The notes beneath the pieces were generated by a model. The model ran no database searches, was not told the DNA's origin, and was given only the letters and a program-made list of their open reading frames with translations. Shown here piece after piece: positions 5,990-13,353 of a stretch of DNA of 17,464 nt (its first letter is position 1; the number at the start of each line of letters is the position of its first letter). Both the position numbers and the translations under genes were made by a program. The DNA comes from JBBDWK01 sp040902885 (lineage in GTDB: Bacteria > Acidobacteriota > Terriglobia > Bryobacterales > Bryobacteraceae): the NCBI GenBank assembly GCA_040902885.1, contig JBBDWK010000087.1, positions 1 to 17,464 of the forward strand, read 5' to 3'.

Positions 5990-7754
5990 CGAGCAGTCGC
6001 GCGGCGATGCGCCGCCTCAGCGCGATGGCATCCACCGGCTCATATTTGGCGAAGCGCCGCAGCACGGCCATCTGCGAGCGCAACATGTCGCCCTCTGCGC
6101 ACGCCGCCAGAACCGTTCGCGCCGCCACTTCGATGCGGGCCATCGCGTCGCGCAGGAAGACGGCGCACATGTCGGACGCCTGCGCTCCCTTGCCGGCCGC
6201 CGCAAGCCTTTGGCTGCGTAGCAGCACGGACTCCATGGCGAACACGTCCATCACAATGTCCGCAATGCCGGAAAGGATCTCCTGCTGGTTTTCGAGAGCC
6301 ATCAGGTACTTCTGATACGCCACGCCCATGGCCATGAGCGCGATCTTTCTGGCGTTCCGGACCAGGCGCTTCTCCTCGGCGAAATCGCCTGCGTCGGCTT
6401 CGGCCGCCGGCGCCGGGCCGCTGAGAACCTCCGAGAGCACGCCCTGCGCCGCCTGCACCAGCGCCAACTGGCCGCGTGCCGCGCGCTTCAGCAGCATGCC
6501 GGTGGTCAGCAGGCGATTGATCTCATTGGTGCCTTCGAAGATGCGATTGATACGCGAGTCGCGATAGGCGCGCTCCACGGCGTAGTCCTGATGATAGCCG
6601 TAGCCGCCGTGAATCTGGACGCCCTCGTCCACCACGTAATCGAGAACTTCCGAAGTGTAGACCTTGATGATGGAGCACTCGGCGGCGTACTCTTCCACCG
6701 CCTTCAGGTAGACGGCCGCGGCGCCAGGCTGATTCCAGGAGAAGCCGCCCAAGTGCGACTCGATGAGGCCCACCACGCGCCACGTCATGCACTCCGCCGC
6801 GAAGGTGCGGATGGCCATCTCGGAGAGCTTATGCTGGATGACGCCGAACTGCGAGATGGTTGTTCCGAAAGCCTTGCGCTCTTTCGCGTATTCGAGTGAG
6901 ATGGCGAGCACGTTCTTGGAGGCGCCCACCCCGAACGGCCCAAGCTTCAGGCGGCCGAGGTTGAGGATGTTGAAGGCGATGATATGGCCGCGCCCGATTT
7001 CGCCGAGCACGTTCTCCACCGGGACGGGTACGTTGTCGAGAAAGATGGCGGTGGTCGAGCTGCCTTTGATCCCCATCTTCTTCTCTTCGGCGCCGCTCGA
7101 GACGCCGGGGAACCCGCGCTCCACCAGAAAAGCCGTAAACTTCTCGCCGCCCACTTTGGCGAAGACGGTAATCAGGTCGGCCTTGCCGCCGTTGGTGATC
7201 CACATCTTCTGGCCGTTGAGGATGTAGTGCGTGCCCTCGGGGTTCAGGTCGGCGCGAGTCTTCGCCGCCAGGGCATCGGAGCCGGCGTGCGGCTCGCTCA
7301 GCGCATAGGCTCCAACGAGTTCCGCCGTGGCGAGGCGAGGCAGATACTTCTGCTTCTGCGCTTCCGTGCCAAAGAGCAGAATGGGCAGCGTGCCGATGCC
7401 GGAATGCGCGCCGTGCCAGCCCGAATAGGAGCCGTCGCGCGAGAGGTGCTCGGCGGCGACGATGGCCGATGCCAGGTCCAGTTCCATGCCGCCGTACTGC
7501 TCCGGCACGGTGATGGCCGTCAAGCCCAGTTCCGCCGACTTGCGCAGGACGGCCACGGCCAGATCGTGATCGCCGTGGCGGATGGCTTCGAGCGCGGGCT
7601 CGACTTCCTGGTTCCAGAATTCGTCCACCGTGCGTGCGATGGCACGATGCTCCTCGGTGAAATCCTCGGGCGTGAAGACTTCTTCGGGCGCGCGCTCTTC
7701 GATCAGGAAAGCGCCGCCCTTGGTCTTGGGCAGATTTACGGTGGCAGTCGCCAT
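5967..7754 (-). CDS. fadE: Acyl-CoA dehydrogenase (long FadE type, FAD-dependent)
   Basis: This enzyme catalyses the first, FAD-dependent oxidation of acyl-CoA to trans-2-enoyl-CoA. At about 595 residues it is longer than the common 380-residue form and matches the Bacillus FadE/VLCAD-like class with a C-terminal helical extension. Signatures, numbered from the first possible start, are YALSEPHAGSDA (153-164), KMWITNGGKAD (186-196), ERKAFG (295-300) and HGGYGYHQDYAVERAYRDSR (385-404). RIFEGTNEIN follows, in which E410 is the expected catalytic base. Two in-frame ATGs exist: one at 7763 directly touching the AGGAG, and one at 7754 with 9-nt spacing. The second is preferred. It lies 12 nt after fadA and ends overlapping the kinase gene. 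FAD supply could come from ribF downstream. Confidence 0.95.
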   Translation of the reverse strand: MATATVNLPKTKGGAFLIEERAPEEVFTPEDFTEEHRAIARTVDEFWNQEVEPALEAIRHGDHDLAVAVLRKSAELGLTAITVPEQYGGMELDLASAIVAAEHLSRDGSYSGWHGAHSGIGTLPILLFGTEAQKQKYLPRLATAELVGAYALSEPHAGSDALAAKTRADLNPEGTHYILNGQKMWITNGGKADLITVFAKVGGEKFTAFLVERGFPGVSSGAEEKKMGIKGSSTTAIFLDNVPVPVENVLGEIGRGHIIAFNILNLGRLKLGPFGVGASKNVLAISLEYAKERKAFGTTISQFGVIQHKLSEMAIRTFAAECMTWRVVGLIESHLGGFSWNQPGAAAVYLKAVEEYAAECSIIKVYTSEVLDYVVDEGVQIHGGYGYHQDYAVERAYRDSRINRIFEGTNEINRLLTTGMLLKRAARGQLALVQAAQGVLSEVLSGPAPAAEADAGDFAEEKRLVRNARKIALMAMGVAYQKYLMALENQQEILSGIADIVMDVFAMESVLLRSQRLAAAGKGAQASDMCAVFLRDAMARIEVAARTVLAACAEGDMLRSQMAVLRRFAKYEPVDAIALRRRIAARLLDAGRYTV

Positions 7755-7763
7755 GAATCCCAT

Positions 7764-7768
7764 CTCCT
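7764..7768 (-). promoter_or_regulatory. Ribosome binding site deciding the fadE start
   Basis: AGGAG overlaps the fadA stop codon (TAGGAG). It touches the ATG at 7763 but is 9 nt from the ATG at 7754, so it favours the latter as the real start. Confidence 0.65.
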
Positions 7769-8942
7769 AAATTCTTTCCAGCACTCCGGCCGCGCCCTGG
7801 CCGCCGCCCACGCACATGGTCACCAGACCGTACCGCGCGTTTCGGCGCTGCATTTCGCGCAGGATGGTAGCGGTCAGCTTGGCGCCCGTGCAGCCTAGCG
7901 GGTGGCCCAGCGCGATTGCGCCGCCGTTCAGATTGACCTTCTCCGGATCGAGACCCGCCTCGCGCATCACCGCCAGCGCCTGCACGGCGAAGGCCTCGTT
8001 CAATTCGATGACGCCAATCCGATCGAGCCCAATGCCCGCGAGCCTCAGCGCCTTGGGTATCGCCACCACCGGGCCGATGCCCATGATTTCCGGAGGGACG
8101 CCGCCGGCGGCGAAACTAGCGAAACGCGCCATGGGCTTGAGGCCGAGATCGCGCGCGCGGCTCTCCGACATCACCAGAGCGGCGGCCGCGCCGTCGCTGG
8201 TCTGGGAGGAGTTGCCGGCCGTCACGCTGCCCTTCGCGTGAAAGACCGGTTTGAGTTTGGCCAGCGCCTCGGGCGAGGTGTCCGCGCGCGGCCCCTCGTC
8301 TTTCGCAAAAACAGTCTTGGAAACTTTTGGTTTATTGTTCTCCACCGTCGCGGACTGCACTTCCACGGGCACCAGTTCTTCGTCGAACTTTCCCTCGGTT
8401 TGCGCGCAGAGCGCGTTCTGGTGGCTGCGCAGCGCGAAGGCGTCCTGCTCGTCGCGCGAGATGCCGTACTTCTGCTGCACGCGCTCCGCGGTCAAGCCCA
8501 TGTTCATGTATATCTCGGGGCGATGGTCGGCGAACCATGGGTTGGGGGAGAACTTGTGGCCGCCTCTCGGCAACAGGCTCATGGATTCGCTGCCGCCGGC
8601 TATGAGAATGTCCGCGCCGCCCGAGCGTATGCGGTCCGCCGCCAGCGCGATGGATTGCAGGCCGGAGCTGCAAAACCGGTTGATGGTGATGCCCGTCACG
8701 GTGTCCGGCAATCCCGCCAGCAGCGCCGCGTTGCGCGCCATGTTCATGCCCGATTCGGCCTCCGGCATGGCGCATCCGAGAATCACGTCTTCCACGTCCT
8801 CGGGCCGCACCTGCGGGTACTTCTCCATCAGGCGGCGGATTACGGCGGCCGCCAGATCGTCGGGACGGGAATTGCGCAGAGCGCCGCGCGGGGCCTTGCC
8901 CACGGGGGTGCGCAGACAGTCGATGATCACAGCTTCCTGCAT
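7767..8942 (-). CDS. fadA: Acetyl-CoA acyltransferase (3-ketoacyl-CoA thiolase)
   Basis: The thiolase performs the last step of beta-oxidation, cleaving 3-ketoacyl-CoA with CoA to acetyl-CoA and a shortened acyl-CoA. It has 391 residues, the same length as Bacillus FadA. Catalytic residues are visible: nucleophilic C91 in NRFCSSG, H347 in ALGHPLGCTGA and C377 in TMCVGGGQG; GGSESMS and NEAFA signatures are also intact. It is cytoplasmic. A good AAGGAG at 8948-8953 is 5 nt from the ATG. It is separated from fadN by 87 nt containing a perfect 22-bp inverted repeat, while fadE follows closely. That suggests its output relative to fadN may be set by the hairpin. Confidence 0.97.
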   Translation of the reverse strand: MQEAVIIDCLRTPVGKAPRGALRNSRPDDLAAAVIRRLMEKYPQVRPEDVEDVILGCAMPEAESGMNMARNAALLAGLPDTVTGITINRFCSSGLQSIALAADRIRSGGADILIAGGSESMSLLPRGGHKFSPNPWFADHRPEIYMNMGLTAERVQQKYGISRDEQDAFALRSHQNALCAQTEGKFDEELVPVEVQSATVENNKPKVSKTVFAKDEGPRADTSPEALAKLKPVFHAKGSVTAGNSSQTSDGAAAALVMSESRARDLGLKPMARFASFAAGGVPPEIMGIGPVVAIPKALRLAGIGLDRIGVIELNEAFAVQALAVMREAGLDPEKVNLNGGAIALGHPLGCTGAKLTATILREMQRRNARYGLVTMCVGGGQGAAGVLERI

Positions 8943-8947
8943 GAGTA

Positions 8948-8953
8948 CTCCTT
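8948..8953 (-). promoter_or_regulatory. Ribosome binding site of fadA
   Basis: AAGGAG stands 5 nt before the fadA ATG and 6 nt after the foot of the large intergenic hairpin. Confidence 0.7.
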
Positions 8954-8959
8954 GGGCAT

Positions 8960-9016
8960 CCGCTCCCTCTGGTCGCGGCTCAGAAGCTTTTACCGAGCCG
9001 CGACCAGAGGGAGCGG
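8960..9016. repeat. Perfect 22-bp inverted repeat (large hairpin) between fadN and fadA
   Basis: The arms 8960-8981 and 8995-9016 are exact reverse complements over 22 bp, with a 13-nt loop at 8982-8994. The arm starts CCGCTCCCTC and ends CGCGGCTC, so the stem is very GC-rich and stable. On the minus-strand mRNA it lies 13 nt after the fadN stop and 6 nt before the fadA Shine-Dalgarno. No T-tract follows either arm, so it is not an ordinary intrinsic terminator. It may be a dispersed palindromic repeat of the REP type, or an mRNA stabilising/processing hairpin inside the operon. Confidence 0.9.
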
Positions 9017-9029
9017 TTGTCGATACATC

Positions 9030-11363
9030 CTAATTCCGCAGCGGCTTGCCCGTCTTGAGCATGTGCTGGATGCGCTGCTGCGTTCCGGGCTGGCCGCACA
9101 GGCTCAAGAAAGCCTCGCGCTCCAGATCGAGCAGATACTGCTCGGAAACCGTCTGCTCTCCGGTCAGCCGGCCGCCGCTCAACACGTGCGCGAGCTTCTC
9201 TCCTACTACGGTATCGTACTCGGTGATGTAATTGCCCTCCCGCGCCATGTAGATTCCCATCTTGAGGAGTGCGAAACCGCTCTCCCCGGAAACGCGGATA
9301 TCATTGCGCGGAATGCCGGGCGAGTAAGCCGGCGCGAGCGAAAGGGCCAGGCTCTTGGCGTCGCAAATCAGACGCTCGGGGTTCATGGACACCTGGTCGG
9401 CCGGTCCGAGCAGCCTCAGGCGGCGGGCATCGCCGGCGCTGGTCGAAACCTTTGCATACCCGATGGTCTCGAAGGCGTCTTTGACGTCCGCCCAGCGCAT
9501 CAACATCTCCTTGCACCCGCCGCCGGCGGGAATCAGGCCCACGCCGGTCTCCACCAGCCCCATGTACAGCTCGGCCGAAGCCTGGACGCGCGCGGTGTGC
9601 AGCACAATCTCCGCGCCGCCGCCCAATGCCATTCCGAACGGCGCCGCAACTACCGGCTTGGGCGCATACTTCATCGCCATATTGGCCTGCTGGAAGCGAT
9701 GCACGGCCGAGTTCAGCTCGTCCCACTCGCCTTCCTGCGCCGCGAGCAGCACCAGCATCAGGTTCGCGCCCACACTGAAGTTTTCGCCCTGGTTGGCGAC
9801 AAGCAAAACCTGAAAGTTGCGGCTGGTCTCCTCGATGCCCGCGTTGATCATCGCCACGAGATCCTCGCCGACGGCGTTCATCTTGCTGTGAAACTCCAGA
9901 CACAGCACGCCGTCGCCGATATCGATGAGCGATGCGCCCGCATTGCGCTTCACCACGCCGCGCGCGCGTTTCAGGTCGCCGAGCACGATCACGCCGGGGC
10001 GGTCTTCGAGCGTGCGGTATCCGTTGGCCGCAAGGTCGAAATACTCCTTGCCGGGATTGCCCTGAGCGTCAACGGCTTTGTAAAAAGACGTCGCTCCGGA
10101 GGTCAGCATCCGTTCTATGTTGGCGGGAATGGTGCGGCCTTCGCGAGCGATGCGGTCCACCGTCTCCCGCACGCCGAGCGCATCCCAGAATTCGAACGGT
10201 CCAAGGGGATTGGCGTAGCCCCAGCGCATGGCGCGGTCGATCTCCACAATGCGGTCGGAGATTTCGGGCACCTTGGCGGCGGAGTAGAGGAACAAGTCGC
10301 TGAACAGCTTCCAGAGGAAATTGCCGGCGCGGTCGGGTGCGGCAACTAACATCCGCAAGCGTTCGGGAAGGCTCTCGACGTTGCGCGCGGCGTCCGCGGA
10401 TGGGAAGCGCGGCTTCTGCGCCGGGTGGTACGCGAGCGTCTTGCGGTCGATGGCGTGAATTTCCTTTTCCGCTCCCTTGCCCACGCGCTTATAGAGCCCC
10501 TGTCCGGTCTTCTCCCCGAGCCACTTGCGCTCGATCAGCCGATCCAGGAAGTCGGGCATCACGAAGCGCTCGCGCCATGGATCTTCGGGCACGGCTGCGA
10601 AGAGGTTGCGCGTGACGTGCGCCCAAACGTCAATCCCGACGATATCCAGCAGGCGGTAACTGGCGCTTTTGGGCATGCCGATGAGCGGACCGGTGAGCGC
10701 GTCGACTTCTTCAATGCTGTAGTCGTTCTCCACGGTGATCTTGTGGATGGTCGCGCCGAAGAAGCTGCCAATGCGGTTGGCGATGAAGTTGGGCGTGTCC
10801 TTGCAGGGCACCACGCCCTTGCCGAGGCGGCGGTCGCAGAAATCGGAGACCCAGGAGACAATTTCGGGCAGGGTTTCCGCGCCGGGAATGACTTCCACCA
10901 AATGCAGGTAGCGCGGCGGATTGAAGAAGTGCGTGCCCAGGAAGTGGCGGCGCAACTCTGGCGAGAAATTTTCCGAGATGAGGCGCAGCGGGATGCCGCT
11001 GGTGTTGGTTGATAGAATCGTGCCGGGTTTGCGGACACCCTCGACACGCGCAAGAAGATCGCGCTTGATTTCGAGGTTCTCCGCCACGGCTTCGACGACC
11101 CAATCGCAGTTGCGGAGTTCGCTCAGGTGGTCGTCGAAATTGCCGGGGGTGACCAGAGCGGCGGCGGCTTCGGTGAAGAACGCGCCCGGCTTCTGCTTGA
11201 GGGCGGTTTCGATGCCCTTTCTGGCCGCGGCGTTACGGTCCGGCTGATCGGGGAGAACAAGGTCGAGGAGCAGCGCCGGGATTCCGGCGTTGGCGAAGTG
11301 GGCGGCAATCCGCGAGCCCATGGTTCCCGCCCCCAGAACCGCGACGCGGCGGAGTGGTGTCAT
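9030..11363 (-). CDS. fadN: 3-hydroxyacyl-CoA dehydrogenase / enoyl-CoA hydratase (FadN type)
   Basis: This two-domain enzyme hydrates trans-2-enoyl-CoA and oxidises the 3-hydroxyacyl-CoA with NAD. The domain order is dehydrogenase first, hydratase last, as in Bacillus FadN and opposite to E. coli FadB. Residues 5-35 form the Rossmann fold (VAVLGAGTMGSRIAAHF). H145 in GTHFFNPPRYLHLVEVIPG and E157 twelve residues later match the catalytic His-Glu pair. The C-terminal crotonase part starts at about 480 and shows GANLM (oxyanion hole), MALGGGAEI and VETGVGLIPAGGG with the catalytic-glutamate positions. The length of 777 is close to that of FadN (789). A TTG codon precedes the ATG at 11363; the ATG is preferred. 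No Shine-Dalgarno is seen. It heads the fadNAE unit. Confidence 0.96.
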   Translation of the reverse strand: MTPLRRVAVLGAGTMGSRIAAHFANAGIPALLLDLVLPDQPDRNAAARKGIETALKQKPGAFFTEAAAALVTPGNFDDHLSELRNCDWVVEAVAENLEIKRDLLARVEGVRKPGTILSTNTSGIPLRLISENFSPELRRHFLGTHFFNPPRYLHLVEVIPGAETLPEIVSWVSDFCDRRLGKGVVPCKDTPNFIANRIGSFFGATIHKITVENDYSIEEVDALTGPLIGMPKSASYRLLDIVGIDVWAHVTRNLFAAVPEDPWRERFVMPDFLDRLIERKWLGEKTGQGLYKRVGKGAEKEIHAIDRKTLAYHPAQKPRFPSADAARNVESLPERLRMLVAAPDRAGNFLWKLFSDLFLYSAAKVPEISDRIVEIDRAMRWGYANPLGPFEFWDALGVRETVDRIAREGRTIPANIERMLTSGATSFYKAVDAQGNPGKEYFDLAANGYRTLEDRPGVIVLGDLKRARGVVKRNAGASLIDIGDGVLCLEFHSKMNAVGEDLVAMINAGIEETSRNFQVLLVANQGENFSVGANLMLVLLAAQEGEWDELNSAVHRFQQANMAMKYAPKPVVAAPFGMALGGGAEIVLHTARVQASAELYMGLVETGVGLIPAGGGCKEMLMRWADVKDAFETIGYAKVSTSAGDARRLRLLGPADQVSMNPERLICDAKSLALSLAPAYSPGIPRNDIRVSGESGFALLKMGIYMAREGNYITEYDTVVGEKLAHVLSGGRLTGEQTVSEQYLLDLEREAFLSLCGQPGTQQRIQHMLKTGKPLRN

Positions 11364-11371
11364 CAATCAGG

Positions 11372-11377
11372 AGTTTA
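11372..11377 (-). promoter_or_regulatory. Candidate -10 element (TAAACT) before fadN
   Basis: TAAACT (four of six matches to TATAAT) ends 8 nt before the ATG at 11363. The minus strand has no Shine-Dalgarno there; the nearby AGGAG is on the plus strand. This is a weak, position-based call. Confidence 0.25.
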
Positions 11378-11447
11378 CCGCGATTCGCCTCGCCCGCAGC
11401 CTGACCCTGGTCTGGCTTTGCCGCAAATCACGGATCGAAACTCGTTA

Positions 11448-11457
11448 GCTGTACAGC
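11448..11457. promoter_or_regulatory. 10-bp palindrome GCTGTACAGC upstream of fadN
   Basis: A perfect 10-bp palindrome in the 99-nt gap between the VOC gene stop and the fadN start, about 85 nt before fadN. It could be an operator for a fatty-acid regulator or a chance palindrome. It does not resemble the Bacillus FadR operator. Confidence 0.25.
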
Positions 11458-11462
11458 CCTCC

Positions 11463-11957
11463 TCACTTACTATTCATCGCCTCGTTATACCGCCGCTGCA
11501 TTTCAGCGGGAGTCACCTCCTCGATGCTGTGTCCGATGTTCCAGCGGTGGCCGAAGGGATCGCGGATACAACCCGAGCGCTCGCCGTAGAACTCGTCCTT
11601 GATCTCCCGCTCCATCTTCGCGCCGGCCTTGACGGCGCGGTCAATCACCTCGTCGGCATTATCGACGTGGAGATGGATGGTGACCGGCGTGCCGCCGATT
11701 GCCTGAGGCCCTTTGAAGCCGTATTCGGGAAACTCGTCCGCCAGCATTACCGTGGTTCCGCCGAAGTCGAGTTCGGCGTGTCCTATCCGGCCGCTCGGCT
11801 CGGTGAGCCGGAACTTCTCGCGAGCGCCAAATGCCTTCGCGTAGAACGCAATGGCGTCATTCGCATTGTTGACGCAGAGGTAAGCGAACAGCTCGTGGAT
11901 TCGGCTTCCGGAGCCGGCGCGCTCGGTTTCGCTTTTTGTTGTTTGCTGGTTCGTCAT
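11463..11957 (-). CDS. VOC superfamily protein (PhnB/glyoxalase-like)
   Basis: This 164-residue protein has the paired beta-alpha-beta-beta-beta layout of the vicinal oxygen chelate fold. FAYLCVNNANDAIAFYAKAF (24-43) opens the first half and GHAELDFGGTTVML (59-72) follows. TIHLHVDNADEVIDRAVKAG (93-112) opens the second half, which ends RDPFGHRWNIG (132-142). The YGERSG...DPFGH pattern is typical of the PhnB-like/bleomycin-resistance-like branch. H60 and H95/H97 are candidate metal or substrate ligands, but substrate and even catalytic activity are not predictable. It is cytoplasmic. A strong AAAGGAGG at 11963-11970 lies 5 nt before the ATG and fixes the start. The AraC-type gene 87 nt upstream on the same strand is a plausible regulator. 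Confidence 0.88.
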   Translation of the reverse strand: MTNQQTTKSETERAGSGSRIHELFAYLCVNNANDAIAFYAKAFGAREKFRLTEPSGRIGHAELDFGGTTVMLADEFPEYGFKGPQAIGGTPVTIHLHVDNADEVIDRAVKAGAKMEREIKDEFYGERSGCIRDPFGHRWNIGHSIEEVTPAEMQRRYNEAMNSK

Positions 11958-11962
11958 TGTGT

Positions 11963-11970
11963 CCTCCTTT
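11963..11970 (-). promoter_or_regulatory. Strong Shine-Dalgarno of the VOC gene
   Basis: AAAGGAGG lies 5 nt before the ATG at 11957. It is the best ribosome binding site in the window. Confidence 0.75.
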
Positions 11971-12001
11971 GTGCCTGGTGCGACGAAACGATTGTAGGGC
12001 C

Positions 12002-12022
12002 AAGACGGTCCTCCCGTCTTGA
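12002..12022. repeat. Short inverted repeat between the AraC and VOC genes
   Basis: CAAGACGG and CCGTCTTG form an 8-bp stem around a 5-nt loop (TCCTC). On the minus strand it follows the AraC-type stop and precedes the VOC gene. There is no adjacent T-run, so it may be a dispersed palindrome or a weak terminator. Confidence 0.5.
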
Positions 12023-12044
12023 ACGAATTTGACCTGAGCGCCGC

Positions 12045-12872
12045 CTATATCGATTTTCGTACCGCGACGTGATTGGGATGACGCGGCGAACTCTCGCGGT
12101 ATTCGCCCGGTGTGACGCCCGCGAACTCCAGGAACTCCCGACTGAGGTGCGATTGGTCACTGTATCCGGAGGCGATCGCCAGGTCGACCCAAGGGTCGGC
12201 TTTATCTGCTGCAATACGCGCCAAAGCTCTCTGAAACCGTTGGACCCGGCAGTACAGCTTCGGAGGCAACCCAAGCGCTTCGCGGAACAGCGCGATGAAT
12301 CGCCGGTGGCTGTACCCGCTCTCCGCCACTACCTCGCCCACGTCGACTGTTTCGCTGAATCGCTCGAGTGCCATGGCGACCGCTGGGTGAAGACCTCGCA
12401 CTTTGGGAAGCCGCACTGCAAGGAGCGACTCGAGTACATCGAGCCGCCGCTCCGGATTCCGCTCTTCGAGCAACCGCTCTCGCGCCGAAATGGCGGACCG
12501 GCCCCACAGGTCGTCGAGCCGAAAATGACTTCCAGCAAGCTCGCCGGCGGGCGCGCCGAACAAGAGGTGCGCTGCTCCAGGTTGGAGTTGGGCGCCTACA
12601 GAACACGCCGCCTCGGTGACGTCCTTCGCGTAAAACCTGGCGCGCGCTCCGCCAACGACGGCGCCGCCGAACGTTTTTCCGGCAGCGTCCCGTGAGTCGC
12701 TGAAGACACGCACCGGGTGGTCGGAAAGGCGAAAGACGAGGTGCATCTCGCCCGTCGGTAAGACATGCTCGCGGTCAACCGCGACCCTCCGTCGCTCGGA
12801 AGTCTCATCTGCCAGCCATACGGCCTTAACGAAGGGCCGCAACGCGGGTTGAGGAGGGCGATTCAGCCGCAT
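12045..12872 (-). CDS. AraC-family transcriptional regulator
   Basis: This 275-residue regulator has an N-terminal effector-type domain (about 1-130, with LRPFVKAVWLADE and LPTGEMHLVFRLSD, the pattern of the DUF6597 sensor-like domain). A C-terminal AraC DNA-binding domain (about 165-262) follows. Both helix-turn-helix units are visible: VVAESGYSHRRFIALFREAL (181-200) followed by GLPPKLY, and LAIASGYSDQSHLSREFLEF (231-250) followed by AGVTPGEYR, the classical AraC signature. The ligand is unknown. It is divergently placed to the PadR-ADOP pair (start codons about 110 nt apart) and 87 nt upstream of the VOC gene on the same strand. Regulation of the VOC gene is the simplest reading. No strong Shine-Dalgarno is visible. 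Confidence 0.92.
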   Translation of the reverse strand: MRLNRPPQPALRPFVKAVWLADETSERRRVAVDREHVLPTGEMHLVFRLSDHPVRVFSDSRDAAGKTFGGAVVGGARARFYAKDVTEAACSVGAQLQPGAAHLLFGAPAGELAGSHFRLDDLWGRSAISARERLLEERNPERRLDVLESLLAVRLPKVRGLHPAVAMALERFSETVDVGEVVAESGYSHRRFIALFREALGLPPKLYCRVQRFQRALARIAADKADPWVDLAIASGYSDQSHLSREFLEFAGVTPGEYRESSPRHPNHVAVRKSI

Positions 12873-12933
12873 GCGAATATCATCTCATCAGTGAAGGCCT
12901 AACATGCACGCATTCTCCTTCTCTTCTTTTCTG

Positions 12934-12961
12934 TTGACTGCCTACACGAAGATCGGATACG
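12934..12961 (+). promoter_or_regulatory. Candidate promoter of the PadR-ADOP operon
   Basis: TTGACT (12934-12939) and GATACG (12956-12961) are separated by 16 nt; the -35 matches TTGACA at five of six bases, the -10 at only three. It lies inside the longer reading frame that could begin at 12904, which argues for translation starting at 12982. Confidence 0.4.
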
Positions 12962-12970
12962 CTGTTCCTG

Positions 12971-12981
12971 TAGGTTACCTA
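12971..12981 (+). promoter_or_regulatory. Palindrome TAGGTTACCTA at the PadR start: possible operator
   Basis: TAGGT-T-ACCTA is a perfect dyad ending at the base before the PadR ATG and just downstream of the candidate -10. PadR regulators are dimers that often repress their own operons, so autoregulation is plausible. It does not match the classical ATGT-N8-ACAT PadR box. Confidence 0.3.
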
Positions 12982-13353
12982 ATGAGAAGTGGGCGTACAG
13001 ATAAGGCGGATGTTCTCCAGGGCACTCTGATTCTCCTCGTTCTACGGACGTTGGAGGCGCTCGGACCGCTGCACGGCTACGGCATTGCGCGCCGCATCGA
13101 GCAGATCAGCAAAGACGTGCTGCAGCTCAACCAGGGCACTCTCTATCCGGCTCTCTTGCGAATGGAGCAGGAAGGATTGATTGCAGCCAAGTGGGGAGCG
13201 TCCGAGAAGAACCGCAAGGCGAGATTTTACTCCATTACCGCAGCCGGGCGGAGACGACTCGCCAAGGAAACCGAGGATTGGAGGCGTATGTCATCGACGA
13301 TTGAACGCTTCCTTGGCTTTGACCCGGCGAGCTTGGCAGAGGAGCGCGGATGA
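12982..13353 (+). CDS. PadR-family transcriptional regulator, acidobacterial ADOP-associated type
   Basis: From the ATG at 12982 this is a 123-residue PadR protein. DVLQGTLILLVLRTLEALGP is the first helix region; the winged helix carries LHGYGIARRIEQIS, LNQGTLYPALLRMEQEGLI and KARFYSITAAGRRRL; a C-terminal dimerisation helix follows. The frame extends upstream to an ATG at 12904, but those 26 residues lack PadR similarity and overlap a promoter-like sequence, so the shorter form is preferred. The TGA stop overlaps the ATG of the permease gene by four bases (ATGA), meaning translational coupling. The family is known to accompany acidobacterial orphan permeases; repression of its own operon is the likely role, with an unknown inducer. 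Confidence 0.93.
   Translation: MRSGRTDKADVLQGTLILLVLRTLEALGPLHGYGIARRIEQISKDVLQLNQGTLYPALLRMEQEGLIAAKWGASEKNRKARFYSITAAGRRRLAKETEDWRRMSSTIERFLGFDPASLAEERG

Noticed and set aside
6829..7815. A 328-codon minus-strand frame overlapping fadE in another phase
   Set aside because: An Arg/Gly-rich low-complexity product that follows the codon third-position bias of fadE; fadE is the real gene.
8960..9016. Intrinsic terminator of fadN
   Set aside because: The stem is strong, but no T-run follows on either strand and a ribosome binding site comes 6 nt after it; a repeat or processing hairpin is more likely.
7902..10349. An 815-codon open frame on the plus strand opposite fadA and fadN
   Set aside because: It lies entirely antisense to two textbook enzymes with intact catalytic residues. 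Its product is rich in His, Arg and Gln with no recognisable domain, typical of shadow frames in GC-rich DNA.
12904..12981. 26-residue N-terminal extension of the PadR protein
   Set aside because: It has no PadR similarity, exceeds the usual family length, and overlaps a TTGACT-type promoter; the ATG at 12982 fits better.
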